Shown here piece after piece: positions 1 to 10,129 of a stretch of 64,000 bases of DNA (positions are counted from its first letter, which is position 1; every line of letters starts with the position of its first letter). A model generated the notes under the pieces. That model saw only the letters and a list, made by a program, of their open reading frames with translations. It was not told the DNA's origin and did no database searches. Source of the DNA: Paragemmobacter ruber (GTDB lineage Bacteria > Pseudomonadota > Alphaproteobacteria > Rhodobacterales > Rhodobacteraceae). The position numbers and the translations under genes were made by a program. Where the stretch lies: the NCBI RefSeq assembly GCF_009908315.1, contig NZ_JAAATW010000002.1, forward strand, positions 1-64,000, given 5' to 3'.

Positions 1-554
<554 letters not shown>

Positions 555-562
555 TGGGACAG

Positions 563-590
563 GTAGGATGGGCAGTAATGCCCATCCTAC
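563..590. repeat. Dispersed palindrome (GTAGGATGGGCA family), copy 1
   Basis: A perfect 12-bp inverted repeat, GTAGGATGGGCA / TGCCCATCCTAC, with a 4-nt loop, lies 8 bases after the tuf stop. The same palindrome recurs at 15303-15331 and twice at 32218-32284, so it is a dispersed REP-like element. No T-tract follows it, so it is not a canonical terminator. Confidence 0.85.
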
Positions 591-601
591 GGGAAGAAAA
601 C

Positions 602-629
602 CGCCGGGGGGCGGAAACGCCCCCCGGCG
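602..629 (+). other. Strong GC hairpin with GAAA tetraloop between tuf and rpsJ
   Basis: A perfect 12-bp stem, CGCCGGGGGGCG / CGCCCCCCGGCG, is closed by a GAAA tetraloop. There is no run of T after it, so it may be an RNA-stabilising, processing or Rho-associated element rather than an intrinsic terminator. It sits about 60 bases upstream of rpsJ. Confidence 0.6.
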
Positions 630-689
630 CAACGCAATCGCAATGTGAACCTATGGGCCGCTGAGGCCTACGTTCCGAAGGAAAAGAAG

Positions 690-998
690 ATGCAAGGTCA
701 GACCATCCGCATCCGGCTCAAGGCCTTCGATTACCGCGTTCTGGATGCCAGCACGCAGGAAATCGTGAACACGGCCAAGCGGACCGGCGCACAAGTGCGC
801 GGCCCGATCCCGCTGCCGAACAAGATCGAGAAGTTCACGGTTCTCCGTGGTCCGCATATCGACAAGAAGTCGCGCGACCAGTGGGAAATCCGCACGCACA
901 AGCGCCTTCTCGACATCGTCGATCCGACCCCCCAGACCGTGGACGCGCTGATGAAGCTCGACCTCGCCGCTGGCGTGGATGTCGAGATCAAGGTTTGA
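690..998 (+). CDS. rpsJ: 30S ribosomal protein S10
   Basis: S10 is a small-subunit head protein that also acts as NusE in transcription antitermination. The 102-residue product begins [19 protein letters not shown] and is full length for the family. An in-frame ATG exists at 645, but the conserved N-terminus and a GAAGGA ribosome-binding site at about 677-682 fix the start at 690. It is the first gene of the S10 cluster and is followed after 13 bases by rplC. Confidence 0.97.
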   Translation: MQGQTIRIRLKAFDYRVLDASTQEIVNTAKRTGAQVRGPIPLPNKIEKFTVLRGPHIDKKSRDQWEIRTHKRLLDIVDPTPQTVDALMKLDLAAGVDVEIKV

Positions 999-1011
999 GG
1001 AGGGCAGACCC

Positions 1012-1731
1012 ATGCGCTCTGGCGTAATCGCAAAAAAGCTGGGCATGACCCGGCTGTTCCTTGAGAACGGAACGCAGGTTCCTGTGACCGTTCTTCAACT
1101 TGACAACCTGCAGGTCGTGGCACAACGCACCGCCGATAAGGATGGCTATACGGCTGTCCAACTGGGCGCCGGTGCGGCCAAGGCCAAGCGGACGACGGCC
1201 GCGCAGCGGGGCCACTTCGCCAAGGCGAATGTGGAGCCCAAGCGCAAGATCGCGGAGTTCCGCGTGTCGCCCGACAACCTGATCGACGTGGGCGCGGAAA
1301 TCACTGCCGACCACTACCTGGCGGGCCAGTTCGTGGATATCGCGGGCACCTCGATCGGTAAGGGTTTTGCCGGTGCGATGAAGCGGCACAACTTCGGCGG
1401 TCTGCGGGCCTCGCACGGTGTGTCGATCAGCCACCGTTCGCACGGGTCCACTGGCCAGTGCCAGGACCCCGGCAAGGTGTTCAAGGGCAAGAAGATGGCC
1501 GGCCATCTTGGCGCTGTCCGCGTGACCACGCAGAACCTGCAGGTCGTGCGCACGGATGCCGATCGCGGCCTGATCATGGTCAAGGGCGCTGTCCCGGGAT
1601 CGAAGGGTGGCTGGGTCACCGTGAAGGATGCGGTGAAGAAGCCCGCGCTGAAGGACGCTCCGCGTCCGGCGGCGATCCGCAGCGCGGCTGCTCCGGCGGC
1701 CGAAGTCGCGGTCGAAGGGGGTGAAGCATGA
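1012..1731 (+). CDS. rplC: 50S ribosomal protein L3
   Basis: L3 is an early-assembly 23S rRNA-binding protein near the peptidyl-transferase centre. The product is 239 residues, starting [16 protein letters not shown], and contains the conserved loop [20 protein letters not shown]. The start follows GGAGG at about 998-1002. An upstream in-frame ATG at 979 overlaps rpsJ and is not supported by conservation. An Ala/Pro-rich tail of about 30 residues extends the C-terminus. It overlaps rplD by 4 bases (ATGA), implying translational coupling. Confidence 0.97.
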   Translation: MRSGVIAKKLGMTRLFLENGTQVPVTVLQLDNLQVVAQRTADKDGYTAVQLGAGAAKAKRTTAAQRGHFAKANVEPKRKIAEFRVSPDNLIDVGAEITADHYLAGQFVDIAGTSIGKGFAGAMKRHNFGGLRASHGVSISHRSHGSTGQCQDPGKVFKGKKMAGHLGAVRVTTQNLQVVRTDADRGLIMVKGAVPGSKGGWVTVKDAVKKPALKDAPRPAAIRSAAAPAAEVAVEGGEA

Positions 1732-2348
1732 AACTTGATGTGATCAAGCTGGACGGCGGCAAGGCCGGTTCCATCGATCTGGACGAGGCGCTGTTCGGCC
1801 TTGAGCCGCGCGCGGACATCCTGCATCGCGTGGTGCGCTGGCAGCGTGCGAAGGCACAGGCTGGCACCCATTCGGTTCTGGGCAAGTCGGACGTGTCCTA
1901 TTCGACCAAGAAGATCTATCGCCAGAAGGGCACCGGTGGCGCGCGTCACGGGTCCCGCAAGGCGCCGATCTTCCGTCATGGTGGCGTCTACAAGGGCCCG
2001 ACCCCGCGGTCGCACGCCCATGACCTGCCGAAGAAGTTCCGGGCCCTCGGCCTGCGTCATGCGCTTTCGGCCAAGGCCAAGGCGGGTGAGCTGGTGATTG
2101 TGGACAGCCTTGCCATGGCGGAAGCCAAGACGGCGATGCTGGCCAAGACCGTCAAGGAGCGGGGCTGGAAGCGCGTGCTGGTCATCGATGGTGCGGATGT
2201 TGACGCGAATTTCGCGCTGGCGGCCCGCAACCTCGAGGGGATCGACGTGCTGCCGACCATCGGCGCAAACGTCTATGACATCCTGAAGCGTGACACGCTG
2301 GTGATCACGAAGGCGGGTGTCGAAGCCTTGGAGGCTCGTCTGAAATGA
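1728..2348 (+). CDS. rplD: 50S ribosomal protein L4
   Basis: L4 binds 23S rRNA and lines the peptide exit tunnel; in enterobacteria it also autoregulates the S10 operon. The 206-residue product has the internal tunnel loop around [21 protein letters not shown]. Both ends overlap neighbours by 4 bases (ATGA with rplC before it and rplW after it), a compact coupled arrangement. No L4-responsive leader could be assigned by eye. Confidence 0.97.
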   Translation: MKLDVIKLDGGKAGSIDLDEALFGLEPRADILHRVVRWQRAKAQAGTHSVLGKSDVSYSTKKIYRQKGTGGARHGSRKAPIFRHGGVYKGPTPRSHAHDLPKKFRALGLRHALSAKAKAGELVIVDSLAMAEAKTAMLAKTVKERGWKRVLVIDGADVDANFALAARNLEGIDVLPTIGANVYDILKRDTLVITKAGVEALEARLK

Positions 2349-2641
2349 GCGCGAAACCCGAACATTACGACCTGATCAAGAAGCCGATCATCACCGAGAA
2401 GGCCACCATGGCATCGGAGAACGGTGCGGTCGTGTTTCAGGTGGCGATGGACGCCACCAAGCCCGCGATCAAGGAAGCCGTCGAGGCGGTCTTTGGCGTG
2501 AAGGTCAAGGCGGTGAACACCGTTGTGTCCAAGGGCAAGGCGAAGAAGTTCCGCGGTCGCCCCGGCGAGCGGTCGGACAAGAAGAAGGCCTATGTGACCC
2601 TCGAGGAGGGGAACACTATCGACGTGGCCACGGGCCTCTGA
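2345..2641 (+). CDS. rplW: 50S ribosomal protein L23
   Basis: L23 sits at the tunnel exit and docks SRP and trigger factor. The 98-residue product ([21 protein letters not shown]) is complete. It overlaps rplD by 4 bases. Translation ends with tandem stops, TGA followed at once by in-frame TAG. A terminator-like hairpin starts 20 bases after the gene, and rplB does not begin for another 160 bases. Confidence 0.97.
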   Translation: MSAKPEHYDLIKKPIITEKATMASENGAVVFQVAMDATKPAIKEAVEAVFGVKVKAVNTVVSKGKAKKFRGRPGERSDKKKAYVTLEEGNTIDVATGL

Positions 2642-2661
2642 TAGAAGCCGCACGAATCTTG

Positions 2662-2692
2662 CGGCCCCGGGTTTCCGGGGCCGTGGATTTTT
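2662..2692 (+). terminator. Terminator-like hairpin between rplW and rplB (possible attenuator)
   Basis: A 9-bp stem, CGGCCCCGG / CCGGGGCCG, with a GTTT loop is followed by GGATTTTT. It looks like an intrinsic terminator but lies inside the S10 cluster, so it is more likely a partial terminator or attenuator, or it is bypassed by a promoter further downstream. A TATAAC sequence at 2751-2756 could be a -10 box, but I see no clear -35 element. Confidence 0.55.
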
Positions 2693-2802
2693 AAGGAATC
2701 CGGTTTCTTGCCCGGCGGGCGGGAACCGAAATCGGGGATCTTCGGAGCCCTATAACCAACGGGTCGCTTGATGCGGCCCCTAGCTGACGGAAGACAGAGA
2801 GC

Positions 2803-3642
2803 ATGGCACTCAAGTCGTATAAACCGACGACGCCTGGCCAGCGTGGGCTGGTTCTGATCGACCGTTCGGAGCTGTGGAAAGGACGCCCTGTCAAAGCCCT
2901 TACCGAGGGTCTGACGAAGACGGGCGGCCGGAACAACACCGGACGTGTCACGATGTGGCACAAGGGCGGCGGCGCAAAGCGCCTGTACCGCGTTGTGGAT
3001 TTCAAGCGCCGCAAGTTCGACATTGCGGCGACCGTGGAGCGGATCGAATACGATCCGAACCGGACCGCCTTCATCGCGCTGGTGAAGTATGCGGATGGCG
3101 AGTTGTCCTACATTCTTGCGCCGCAGCGTCTGGCGGTGGGCGATCAGGTGATCGCCGGCGCCAAGACCGACGTGAAGCCGGGCAACGCCATGCCGTTCAG
3201 CGGCATGCCGATCGGGACGATCGTGCACAACGTCGAGCTGAAGCCCGGCAAGGGCGGCCAGCTGGCGCGTGCGGCGGGCACCTATGCCCAGTTCGTGGGC
3301 CGTGACGGTGGCTATGCGCAGATCCGCCTGTCTTCGGGCGAATTGCGGATGGTGCGTCAGGAGTGCATGGCGACCATCGGCGCCGTGTCCAACCCCGACA
3401 ACTCGAACCAGAACTTCGGCAAGGCCGGGCGCCGCCGTCACATGGGCATCCGCCCGACCGTGCGTGGTGTTGCGATGAACCCGATCGATCACCCGCATGG
3501 TGGTGGTGAAGGCCGCACCTCGGGTGGCCGTCACCCGGTCACGCCGTGGGGCAAGGGCACCAAGGGCAACCGGACCCGGTCGAACAAGCAGACGGACAAG
3601 TACATCGTCCGTTCGCGTCACGCCAAGAAAAAAGGGCGCTAA
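2803..3642 (+). CDS. rplB: 50S ribosomal protein L2
   Basis: L2 is required for subunit association and peptidyl-transferase activity. The 279-residue product starts [19 protein letters not shown] and contains the conserved near-C-terminal histidine region [20 protein letters not shown]. It is full length. It follows a 161-base gap holding the hairpin at 2662-2692 and is followed 3 bases later by rpsS, so a new sub-operon may begin here. Confidence 0.97.
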   Translation: MALKSYKPTTPGQRGLVLIDRSELWKGRPVKALTEGLTKTGGRNNTGRVTMWHKGGGAKRLYRVVDFKRRKFDIAATVERIEYDPNRTAFIALVKYADGELSYILAPQRLAVGDQVIAGAKTDVKPGNAMPFSGMPIGTIVHNVELKPGKGGQLARAAGTYAQFVGRDGGYAQIRLSSGELRMVRQECMATIGAVSNPDNSNQNFGKAGRRRHMGIRPTVRGVAMNPIDHPHGGGEGRTSGGRHPVTPWGKGTKGNRTRSNKQTDKYIVRSRHAKKKGR

Positions 3643-3645
3643 TCC

Positions 3646-3924
3646 ATGACTCGTTCCATCTGGAAAGGCCCGTTTGTCGATGCTTACGTCCTGAAGAAGG
3701 CCGAGAAGGCGCGGGAATCGGGCAAGAACGAAGTGATCAAGATCTGGTCGCGCCGTTCCACCATCCTGCCGCAGTTCGTTGGCCTGACCTTCGGGGTCTA
3801 CAACGGGCACAAGCACATCCCCGTCAACGTGACCGAAGAAATGATCGGCCAGAAGTTCGGGGAATACTCCCCCACGCGGACCTATTACGGTCACGCCGCC
3901 GACAAGAAAGCCAAGAGGAAGTAA
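3646..3924 (+). CDS. rpsS: 30S ribosomal protein S19
   Basis: S19 is a small-subunit head protein that pairs with S13 and contacts the A-site region. The 92-residue product ([20 protein letters not shown]) contains the typical stretch [19 protein letters not shown] and [20 protein letters not shown]. It is complete, with 3 bases separating it from rplB and rplV on either side. Confidence 0.97.
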   Translation: MTRSIWKGPFVDAYVLKKAEKARESGKNEVIKIWSRRSTILPQFVGLTFGVYNGHKHIPVNVTEEMIGQKFGEYSPTRTYYGHAADKKAKRK

Positions 3925-3927
3925 GCC

Positions 3928-4308
3928 ATGGGTAAGGAAAAGAATCCGCGCCGCGTGGCGGACAACGAAGCGATGGCGATTGCCCGGATGCTTCGCACCT
4001 CGCCGCAGAAGCTGAACCTCGTGGCGGGCATGATCCGCGGCAAGAAGGTGGAAAAGGCGCTGGCCGACCTCACCTTCTCGAAGCGCCGTATCGCCGGTGA
4101 CGTGAAGAAGTGCCTGCAGTCGGCGATCGCCAATGCGGAGAACAACCACAATCTCGACGTTGACAGCCTTGTCGTCGCCGAAGCCTGGGTTGGCAAGAAC
4201 CTGGTGATGAAGCGTGGCCGTCCGCGTGCACGCGGCCGGTTCGGCAAGATCATGAAACCGTTCAGCGAGATCACCATCAAGGTGCGTCAAGTCGGGGAGT
4301 CTGCATAA
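3928..4308 (+). CDS. rplV: 50S ribosomal protein L22
   Basis: L22 extends a beta-hairpin into the exit tunnel and is a known macrolide-resistance site. The 126-residue product has the conserved core [20 protein letters not shown] and the hairpin region around [18 protein letters not shown]. Its stop overlaps the rpsC start by one base (TAATG), which implies termination-reinitiation coupling. Confidence 0.97.
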   Translation: MGKEKNPRRVADNEAMAIARMLRTSPQKLNLVAGMIRGKKVEKALADLTFSKRRIAGDVKKCLQSAIANAENNHNLDVDSLVVAEAWVGKNLVMKRGRPRARGRFGKIMKPFSEITIKVRQVGESA

Positions 4309-5024
4309 TGGGTCAGAAGGTCAACCCCATCGGGATGCGCCTGCAGGTCAACCGGACCTGGGATAGCCGCTGGTTTGCCGAGTCGAAGGATTACGGCAAC
4401 TTGCTGCTGGAAGACCTGCGCATGCGTGAGTTCATCCACGAAGAGTGCAAGCAGGCCGGTGTCAGCCGTGTGATCATCGAGCGTCCGCACAAGAAGTGCC
4501 GTGTGACCATCCACACCGCGCGTCCGGGCGTGATCATCGGCAAGAAGGGCGCGGATATCGAGACGCTTCGCAAGAAGCTGACGGTGTTCACCAAGTCGGA
4601 ACTGCACCTGAACATCGTCGAGGTCCGCAAGCCGGAAGTCGATGCCCAGCTGGTGGCGGAATCGATCGCCCAGCAGATGGAGCGCCGGGTGTCTTTCCGC
4701 CGTGCCATGAAGCGGGGCGTGCAGAACGCCATGCGGATGGGTGCGCTGGGGATCCGGGTCAACGTGTCGGGCCGTCTGGGTGGCGCGGAAATCGCGCGGA
4801 CCGAGTGGTACCGCGAAGGCCGCGTTCCGCTGCACACGCTGCGCGCCGACATCGACTATGCGCTGTCGGAAGCCGAGACGCCCTATGGGATCATCGGTGT
4901 GAAGGTGTGGATCTTCAAGGGCGAGATCCTTGAGCATGATCCGCAGGCCCATGATCGCCGTCAGGCCGAAGCGCAGGACGGTGCTGCACCGCGTGCGCCG
5001 CGCCGCGACCGCGAACGCGCGTAA
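4308..5024 (+). CDS. rpsC: 30S ribosomal protein S3
   Basis: S3 lines the mRNA entry channel and contributes helicase activity. The 238-residue product has an N-terminal region, a KH type-2 RNA-binding domain including the GKKG motif in [19 protein letters not shown], and a C-terminal S3 domain ([20 protein letters not shown]). The basic tail is Ala/Arg rich. The start overlaps the rplV stop by one base. Confidence 0.97.
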   Translation: MGQKVNPIGMRLQVNRTWDSRWFAESKDYGNLLLEDLRMREFIHEECKQAGVSRVIIERPHKKCRVTIHTARPGVIIGKKGADIETLRKKLTVFTKSELHLNIVEVRKPEVDAQLVAESIAQQMERRVSFRRAMKRGVQNAMRMGALGIRVNVSGRLGGAEIARTEWYREGRVPLHTLRADIDYALSEAETPYGIIGVKVWIFKGEILEHDPQAHDRRQAEAQDGAAPRAPRRDRERA

Positions 5025-5038
5025 GGGAGTAGAAGGAA

Positions 5039-5452
5039 ATGCTGCAACCGAAACGGACCAAGTTCCGCAAACAGCACAAGGGCCGTATCCACGGCGAGGC
5101 GAAGGGCGGCTTTCTGCTGAACTTCGGCTCCTTTGCGCTGAAAGCCACCGAGCCCGAGCGTGTGACGGCGCGTCAGATCGAAGCGGCCCGCCGCGCGATC
5201 ACCCGCCACATGAAGCGTCAGGGCCGGGTCTGGATCCGCGTGTTCCCCGATGTGCCGGTGTCGTCGAAGCCGACCGAAGTGCGTATGGGTAAGGGCAAGG
5301 GTTCGGTCGATTACTGGGCGGCGAAGGTGAAGCCGGGCCGCATCATGTTCGAGATCGACGGAGTGTCCGAAGTGATCGCGCGTGAAGCGCTGCGTCTGGG
5401 CGCGATGAAGCTGCCGGTGACGACCCGCGTCGTGGCCCGCGAAGACTGGTAA
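5039..5452 (+). CDS. rplP: 50S ribosomal protein L16
   Basis: L16 organises the A-site tRNA elbow region of the large subunit. The 137-residue product begins [19 protein letters not shown] and contains [20 protein letters not shown] and [18 protein letters not shown], all diagnostic. It is the last gene before a strong terminator-like double hairpin, with rpmC starting only 240 bases later. Confidence 0.97.
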   Translation: MLQPKRTKFRKQHKGRIHGEAKGGFLLNFGSFALKATEPERVTARQIEAARRAITRHMKRQGRVWIRVFPDVPVSSKPTEVRMGKGKGSVDYWAAKVKPGRIMFEIDGVSEVIAREALRLGAMKLPVTTRVVAREDW

Positions 5453-5457
5453 GGATC

Positions 5458-5520
5458 GGCGGGGAGAACCCCGCCCGATGCAGGGCCCCTGCCGGAAACG
5501 GCGGGGGCCTTTGCTTTTGT
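5458..5520 (+). terminator. Double hairpin terminator between rplP and rpmC
   Basis: The first hairpin has a 7-bp stem, GGCGGGG / CCCCGCC (5458-5475). The second has an 11-bp stem, GGCCCCTGCCG / CGGCGGGGGCC (5484-5509), with a GAAA loop, followed by TTTGCTTTTG. This is one of the strongest terminator-like signals in the window, although it lies inside the ribosomal cluster. Confidence 0.75.
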
Positions 5521-5548
5521 TGGATATGCTCGGCGATCAAACTAGGGC
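5520..5548 (+). promoter_or_regulatory. Weak candidate promoter upstream of rpmC
   Basis: TTGGAT and TAGGGC are separated by 17 bases, directly after the rplP terminator. It would drive rpmC and the spc genes with a leader of about 140 bases. The match is modest and based on spacing alone. Confidence 0.3.
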
Positions 5549-5692
5549 TTGCTCTTGGGACGGGTCACCTGTAAGTGGGCGCATCCACGGTTCCGGGGCG
5601 ACTCGGAATCGTTGATTCATCATTGATCCACCGGGTTCAGGGTTACCCTTCGTGTAAGGGGCTCTCTGGTGATTGAGAAAAGGACAAAGGCC

Positions 5693-5893
5693 GTGAAAGC
5701 CGAAGAACTGCGGGGCAAGACCCCTGACCAGCTGCGTGACAGCCTGGTCGCGCTGAAGAAGGAAGCCTTCAACCTGCGCTTCCAGCAGGCCACCGGCCAG
5801 CTTGAGAACACCGCCCGGTTCAACGCCATCCGCAAGGATGTGGCGCGCATCAAGACGGTGCTGAACCAAAAAGCCGCTGAAGCCGCGAAGTAA
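5693..5893 (+). CDS. rpmC: 50S ribosomal protein L29 (GTG start)
   Basis: L29 lies near the tunnel exit beside L23. The conserved N-terminus (M)[17 protein letters not shown] begins at the GTG codon 5693-5695, preceded by AAAAGGAC at a good distance. An upstream in-frame start at 5669 would add eight poorly conserved residues, so I choose the GTG. The product has 66 residues, as expected. It starts a group of genes after the terminator-like double hairpin. Confidence 0.93.
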   Translation: MKAEELRGKTPDQLRDSLVALKKEAFNLRFQQATGQLENTARFNAIRKDVARIKTVLNQKAAEAAK

Positions 5894-5905
5894 GAGGACC
5901 ACGAA

Positions 5906-6139
5906 ATGCCCAAGCGTATCCTGCAAGGTGTCGTGACCTCGGACAAGAACGAGCAGACGATTACCGTTCTGGTAGAGCGCCGCTTCAAGCACCCGCTGCT
6001 GCAAAAGACCGTCCGCAAGTCCAAGAAGTACCGGGCCCACGACGAGCACAACAAGTTCAAGGTCGGTGACACTGTTCGCATCGAAGAGTGCGCGCCGATC
6101 TCGAAAACGAAACGCTGGACGGTGGTTGTCGAGGCGTAA
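5906..6139 (+). CDS. rpsQ: 30S ribosomal protein S17
   Basis: S17 is a primary 16S rRNA binder with an OB fold. The 77-residue product begins [20 protein letters not shown] and contains the typical [20 protein letters not shown]. It is complete and lies 12 bases after rpmC. An imperfect hairpin (GGGACGGT / ACCGTTCCC, 6174-6201) occupies the 81-base gap before rplN. Confidence 0.96.
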   Translation: MPKRILQGVVTSDKNEQTITVLVERRFKHPLLQKTVRKSKKYRAHDEHNKFKVGDTVRIEECAPISKTKRWTVVVEA

Positions 6140-6220
6140 GCCTCAAACCTCCGTTCGGCACGAACGAAACCCTGGGACGGTTGCAGATCATGACCGTTCC
6201 CAAAGGTCGGGAGTAACCCA

Positions 6221-6589
6221 ATGATCCAGATGCAGACCAATCTGGATGTTGCTGACAACTCCGGCGCGCGCCGGGTTCAGTGCATCAAGGTTCTGGGCGG
6301 TTCGCACCGCCGCTATGCGTCCGTCGGCGACATCATCGTGGTGTCGGTGAAGGAAGCCATTCCGAAGGGCCGCGTGAAGAAGGGCGACGTCCGCAAGGCC
6401 GTTGTCGTGCGCACCGCCAAGGAAGTCCGCCGTGAAGACGGCACGTCGATCCGCTTTGACCGTAATGCCGCCGTCATCCTGAACAACCAGGGCGAACCGG
6501 TCGGCACCCGTATCTTCGGGCCGGTCGTGCGCGAGCTGCGTGCGAAGAACTTCATGAAGATCATCTCGCTGGCACCGGAGGTGCTGTGA
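6221..6589 (+). CDS. rplN: 50S ribosomal protein L14
   Basis: L14 forms inter-subunit bridges and is the anti-association target of RsfS. The 122-residue product ([20 protein letters not shown]) is full length and ends with the conserved [19 protein letters not shown]. Its stop overlaps the rplX start by one base (TGATG). Confidence 0.97.
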   Translation: MIQMQTNLDVADNSGARRVQCIKVLGGSHRRYASVGDIIVVSVKEAIPKGRVKKGDVRKAVVVRTAKEVRREDGTSIRFDRNAAVILNNQGEPVGTRIFGPVVRELRAKNFMKIISLAPEVL

Positions 6590-6894
6590 TGGCTGCGAAG
6601 CTGAAAAAGGGTGATACGGTCATCGTTCTGACCGGCAAGGACAAGGGCAAGAAGGGCGAGATTTCCGCCGTTATGCCCAAGGAAAACAAGGCCATCGTCG
6701 ACGGCGTGAACGTCGCGATCCGGCACACCAAGCAGTCGGCTTCGTCGCAGGGCGGCCGTCTGGCGAAGGCGCTGCCGGTCGATCTGTCGAACCTGGCCAT
6801 CGTTGACAAGAACGGCAAACCCACCCGCGTCGGCTTCCGCATGGAGGGCGACAAGAAGGTGCGTTACGCCAAGTCCACCGGGGATGCGATCTGA
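6589..6894 (+). CDS. rplX: 50S ribosomal protein L24
   Basis: L24 initiates 50S assembly at the 5' end of 23S rRNA. The 101-residue product starts [20 protein letters not shown], a KOW motif. A GTG one codon upstream (6586) is possible, but the ATG that overlaps the rplN stop is preferred. Its own stop overlaps the rplE start by one base (TGATG). Confidence 0.96.
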   Translation: MAAKLKKGDTVIVLTGKDKGKKGEISAVMPKENKAIVDGVNVAIRHTKQSASSQGGRLAKALPVDLSNLAIVDKNGKPTRVGFRMEGDKKVRYAKSTGDAI

Positions 6895-7454
6895 TGCTGG
6901 ACCAAGCCACCTATACCCCCCGCGCCAAGGCCGACTACATCGCCCGCATCCGCGCCGCGATGAAGGAAGAGTTTGGCTACAAGAACGACATGCAGATCCC
7001 CAAGCTCGACAAGATCGTGCTGAACATGGGCGTCGGCGAAGCGGTCAAGGACACCAAGAAGGTGAAGCAGGCCGCCGAGGAACTGTCGCAGATTGCCGGT
7101 CAGAAGGCGGTCATCACCCATGCCAAGAAGTCGATCGCCGGCTTCCGCGTGCGGGAAGAGATGCCGCTGGGCTGCAAGGTGACGCTGCGCGGCGACCGGA
7201 TGTATGAATTCCTTGACCGTCTGATCACGATCGCCCTGCCGCGCGTCCGCGACTTCCGCGGCGTGAAGGGCAACAGCTTTGACGGCCGCGGCAACTATGC
7301 CATGGGCCTGAAAGAGCACATCGTGTTCCCCGAGATCAACTTCGACAAGGTCGATGAGGTTCTGGGGATGGACATCATCATCTGCACCACCGCGAAGACC
7401 GACGCCGAAGCAAAGGCGCTGTTGAAGCACTTCAACATGCCGTTTGCGGCCTAA
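6894..7454 (+). CDS. rplE: 50S ribosomal protein L5
   Basis: L5 binds 5S rRNA and the P-site tRNA elbow. The 186-residue product contains [20 protein letters not shown] and [20 protein letters not shown], both characteristic. The start is coupled to rplX by the TGATG overlap. It is followed 18 bases later by rpsN. Confidence 0.97.
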   Translation: MLDQATYTPRAKADYIARIRAAMKEEFGYKNDMQIPKLDKIVLNMGVGEAVKDTKKVKQAAEELSQIAGQKAVITHAKKSIAGFRVREEMPLGCKVTLRGDRMYEFLDRLITIALPRVRDFRGVKGNSFDGRGNYAMGLKEHIVFPEINFDKVDEVLGMDIIICTTAKTDAEAKALLKHFNMPFAA

Positions 7455-7472
7455 GCGCGAGGAACCTGAGAT

Positions 7473-7778
7473 ATGGCAAAGAAATCCATGGTGAACCGCG
7501 AAGTGAAGCGCGCCAAACTTGTGAAGCAGCACGCTTCCAAGCGCGCGGCACTGAAGGCGGTGATCAACGACCAGTCCAAGCCGATGGAAGAGCGCTTCAA
7601 GGCGACTCTGAAACTGGCCGAACTGCCCCGCAACTCGTCCGCCACCCGGCTGCATAACCGCTGCCAGCTGACGGGCCGTCCCCATGCTTACTACCGTAAG
7701 CTGAAGCTGTCGCGGATCATGCTGCGTGAACTGGCCTCGTTCGGCCAGATCCCGGGCATGGTCAAGTCGAGCTGGTAA
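7473..7778 (+). CDS. rpsN: 30S ribosomal protein S14
   Basis: S14 is a small-subunit head protein. The 101-residue product ([20 protein letters not shown]) is the long form that lacks the zinc-binding CxxC motifs of the short type. It ends [16 protein letters not shown], the conserved C-terminus. It has a good ribosome-binding site (GAGGAA) and is followed 13 bases later by rpsH. Confidence 0.97.
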   Translation: MAKKSMVNREVKRAKLVKQHASKRAALKAVINDQSKPMEERFKATLKLAELPRNSSATRLHNRCQLTGRPHAYYRKLKLSRIMLRELASFGQIPGMVKSSW

Positions 7779-7791
7779 GGGAGGAGCACAG

Positions 7792-8190
7792 ATGTCTATG
7801 AACGATCCTCTCGGCGATATGCTGACCCGCATCCGCAACGCGCAACTGCGCGGCAAATCCACCGTCGCGACGCCGGCTTCCAAGCTGCGCGCCTGGGTTC
7901 TGGATGTGCTGGAATCGGAAGGCTACATCCGCGGCTACGAGAAGAAGACGACCGAGAATGGCCAGGGCGAACTGGTGATCTCGCTCAAGTACTTTGAAGG
8001 CACCCCGGTGATCCGCGAGCTTAAGCGCGTGTCCAAGCCGGGCCGCCGCGTCTATATGGGTGTCAAGGACATCCCGTCGGTGCGCAACGGTCTGGGTGTT
8101 TCCATCGTCTCCACGCCGAAAGGCGTCATGTCCGATGCAGCTGCACGGTCTGCCAATGTTGGCGGCGAAGTGCTCTGCACCGTGTTCTGA
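7792..8190 (+). CDS. rpsH: 30S ribosomal protein S8
   Basis: S8 is a primary 16S rRNA binder and, in E. coli, the spc-operon translational repressor. The 132-residue product begins [20 protein letters not shown]. An in-frame ATG at 7726 overlaps rpsN and is not conserved, so 7792, preceded by GGGAGGAG, is chosen. The C-terminal [20 protein letters not shown] is diagnostic. Confidence 0.97.
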   Translation: MSMNDPLGDMLTRIRNAQLRGKSTVATPASKLRAWVLDVLESEGYIRGYEKKTTENGQGELVISLKYFEGTPVIRELKRVSKPGRRVYMGVKDIPSVRNGLGVSIVSTPKGVMSDAAARSANVGGEVLCTVF

Positions 8191-8200
8191 GGAGGGTGGC

Positions 8201-8734
8201 ATGTCTCGTATTGGAAAGAAACCGGTCGAACTGCCCAAGGGCGTGTCGGCAAGCATCAGCGGCCAGACCATCGAGGTGAAGGGTCCGAAAGGCACCCGCA
8301 GCTTCACCGCCGGCGACGACGTGACGCTGACCGTCGAGGGGACCACCGTCAAGGTGACCCCGCGCGGCCTGTCGAAGCGCGCGCGCCAGCAGTGGGGGAT
8401 GACCCGGTCGATGGTTGCCAACCTTGTGGTCGGCGTGACCGAGGGCTTCAAGAAGGACCTGGAAATCCAGGGCGTGGGTTACCGCGCCGCGATGGCCGGG
8501 AATGTGCTGAAGCTGTCGCTCGGCTATTCGCATGAGGTGAACTTCGAAGTGCCGAAGGGGGTGACCGTCACCTCGCCGAAGCAGACCGAAATCGTTGTGG
8601 AAGGCATCGACCAGCAGCTTGTCGGACAGGTTGCGGCGAACATCCGCGAGTGGAAGCGCCCCGAGCCCTACAAGGGCAAGGGCATCCGCTACAAGGATGA
8701 GTACATCTTCCGCAAGGAAGGCAAGAAGAAGTAA
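8201..8734 (+). CDS. rplF: 50S ribosomal protein L6
   Basis: L6 sits at the base of the L7/L12 stalk near the factor-binding site. The 177-residue product starts [20 protein letters not shown] and has the family's C-terminal signature [15 protein letters not shown]. Earlier in-frame starts lie inside rpsH and are rejected. GAGGAGGG precedes the ATG. Confidence 0.97.
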   Translation: MSRIGKKPVELPKGVSASISGQTIEVKGPKGTRSFTAGDDVTLTVEGTTVKVTPRGLSKRARQQWGMTRSMVANLVVGVTEGFKKDLEIQGVGYRAAMAGNVLKLSLGYSHEVNFEVPKGVTVTSPKQTEIVVEGIDQQLVGQVAANIREWKRPEPYKGKGIRYKDEYIFRKEGKKK

Positions 8735-8745
8735 GGGGCGCAACC

Positions 8746-9105
8746 ATGGCGAACAACAAGAGAGAGCTGTTCCTCAAGCGCCGCCTGCGCGTACGGAACA
8801 AGATCAAGGCGATGGCCAACGGGCGTTTGCGCCTGTCGGTCCACCGCTCGTCCAAGAACATCAGCGTCCAGCTGATCGACGACGTGAAGGGGGTCACCGT
8901 GGCCGCTGCCTCGTCGCTCGAGAAGGAACTGGGCGTCGTGGGCAAGAACAACGTCGAGGCTGCGGCCAAGATCGGCGCTGCGATTGCCGAGCGGGCGAAG
9001 AAGGCCGGTGTGGAAGAATGCTATTTCGACCGCGGCGGTTTCATTTTCCACGGGAAGATCAAGGCGCTTGCCGAAGCTGCCCGTGAAGGTGGCCTGAAGT
9101 TCTGA
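8746..9105 (+). CDS. rplR: 50S ribosomal protein L18
   Basis: L18 binds 5S rRNA in the central protuberance. The 119-residue product begins [20 protein letters not shown] and ends [20 protein letters not shown], as in other alphaproteobacteria. A 110-base gap with a 7-bp hairpin (GGGCGGC / GCCGCCC, 9113-9134) separates it from rpsE. Confidence 0.97.
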   Translation: MANNKRELFLKRRLRVRNKIKAMANGRLRLSVHRSSKNISVQLIDDVKGVTVAAASSLEKELGVVGKNNVEAAAKIGAAIAERAKKAGVEECYFDRGGFIFHGKIKALAEAAREGGLKF

Positions 9106-9215
9106 TTTAGGTGGGCGGCGCGCAAGTGCCGCCCCGATGATCCCGGCCCCGCCCCGCGGCGCACGAGGATTGGCCCATAACGGCGCCGTGCCGCGCCAAC
9201 ATGAAGGAATGCCTC

Positions 9216-9788
9216 ATGGCAGAACGTGAGAACCGCCGGGAGCGTCGTGACGACCGTCGCGACAACCGCCCGGAAGAAACCCCGGAATTCGCCGACCGTC
9301 TGGTCGCGATCAACCGCGTGTCGAAAACCGTGAAGGGCGGCAAGCGTTTCGGTTTTGCAGCCCTCGTCGTGGTGGGCGACCAGCGCGGCCGCGTCGGCTT
9401 TGGCAAGGGCAAGGCCAAGGAAGTGCCGGAAGCGATCCGCAAGGCCACGGAACAGGCCAAGCGTTCGCTGATCCGCGTGCCGCTGAAGGACAGCCGCACC
9501 CTGCATCATGACATCGAAGGCCGTCATGGCGCGGGCAAGGTGGTGATGCGGACGGCCGTTGCCGGTACCGGGATCATCGCCGGTGGTCCGATGCGCGCCG
9601 TGTTCGAGATGCTGGGCGTGCAGGACGTGGTGGCGAAATCCATCGGGTCGCAGAACCCCTACAACATGATCCGCGCCACCATCGACGGGTTGAAGCAGGA
9701 AACCTCGCCCCGCCAGATCGCGAACCGTCGCGGCAAGAAGGTGGCCGACATCCTGAAGAAGCCTGAAGCCGAAGCAGTGGAGGCGTGA
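9216..9788 (+). CDS. rpsE: 30S ribosomal protein S5
   Basis: S5 contributes to decoding fidelity and to the mRNA entry channel. The 190-residue product has a charged N-terminal extension ([20 protein letters not shown]), then the double-stranded RNA-binding domain [20 protein letters not shown]. The ATG at 9216 follows AAGGAAT; an ATG at 9201 would place the ribosome-binding site inside the gene, so it is rejected. Its stop lies 2 bases before the rpmD start. Confidence 0.96.
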   Translation: MAERENRRERRDDRRDNRPEETPEFADRLVAINRVSKTVKGGKRFGFAALVVVGDQRGRVGFGKGKAKEVPEAIRKATEQAKRSLIRVPLKDSRTLHHDIEGRHGAGKVVMRTAVAGTGIIAGGPMRAVFEMLGVQDVVAKSIGSQNPYNMIRATIDGLKQETSPRQIANRRGKKVADILKKPEAEAVEA

Positions 9789-9790
9789 TC

Positions 9791-9985
9791 ATGGCAGCCA
9801 AGAAAACCATCGTGGTGAAGCAGGTGGCCTCGGCCGCCCGCCGCCCGGCCGTGCAGACGGCCACGCTCAAGGGCCTGGGCCTGAACAAGATGCACCGCAC
9901 GCGCGAGCTGGAAGATACCCCGGCGGTGCGCGGCATGGTGCGGAAGATCCCGCATCTGGTGCAGATCATCGAAGAGCGCGGGTAA
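9791..9985 (+). CDS. rpmD: 50S ribosomal protein L30
   Basis: L30 is a small bacterial/archaeal-type large-subunit protein. The 64-residue product starts [20 protein letters not shown] and includes [24 protein letters not shown] two codons earlier (9785) overlaps the rpsE stop and is a possible alternative. A strong terminator follows, and the usual next gene rplO is displaced by an ectC-like gene. Confidence 0.95.
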   Translation: MAAKKTIVVKQVASAARRPAVQTATLKGLGLNKMHRTRELEDTPAVRGMVRKIPHLVQIIEERG

Positions 9986-10031
9986 GCGCGCGGCGGGGTG
10001 ACCCCGCCTTGCGCCTGACCGTGATAGAACG

Positions 10032-10062
10032 CGCCCCGGGGAAACCCGGGGCGTTTTGCGTT
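10032..10062 (+). terminator. Rho-independent terminator after rpmD
   Basis: A 9-bp stem, CGCCCCGGG / CCCGGGGCG, with a GAAA loop is followed by TTTTGCGTT. It separates the spc genes from the downstream ectC-like gene. Confidence 0.75.
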
Positions 10063-10129
10063 CCTGCGGGCCGGTTGCGGTGGTGGGCGAAAGGCGGCAG
10101 GCTGGGCGGGTGCGGAAAAGGGGAAATCC

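Noticed and set aside
2590-4290. Long minus-strand open frame opposite rplB, rpsS and rplV
   Set aside because: Antisense to conserved ribosomal genes; composition typical of a shadow frame.
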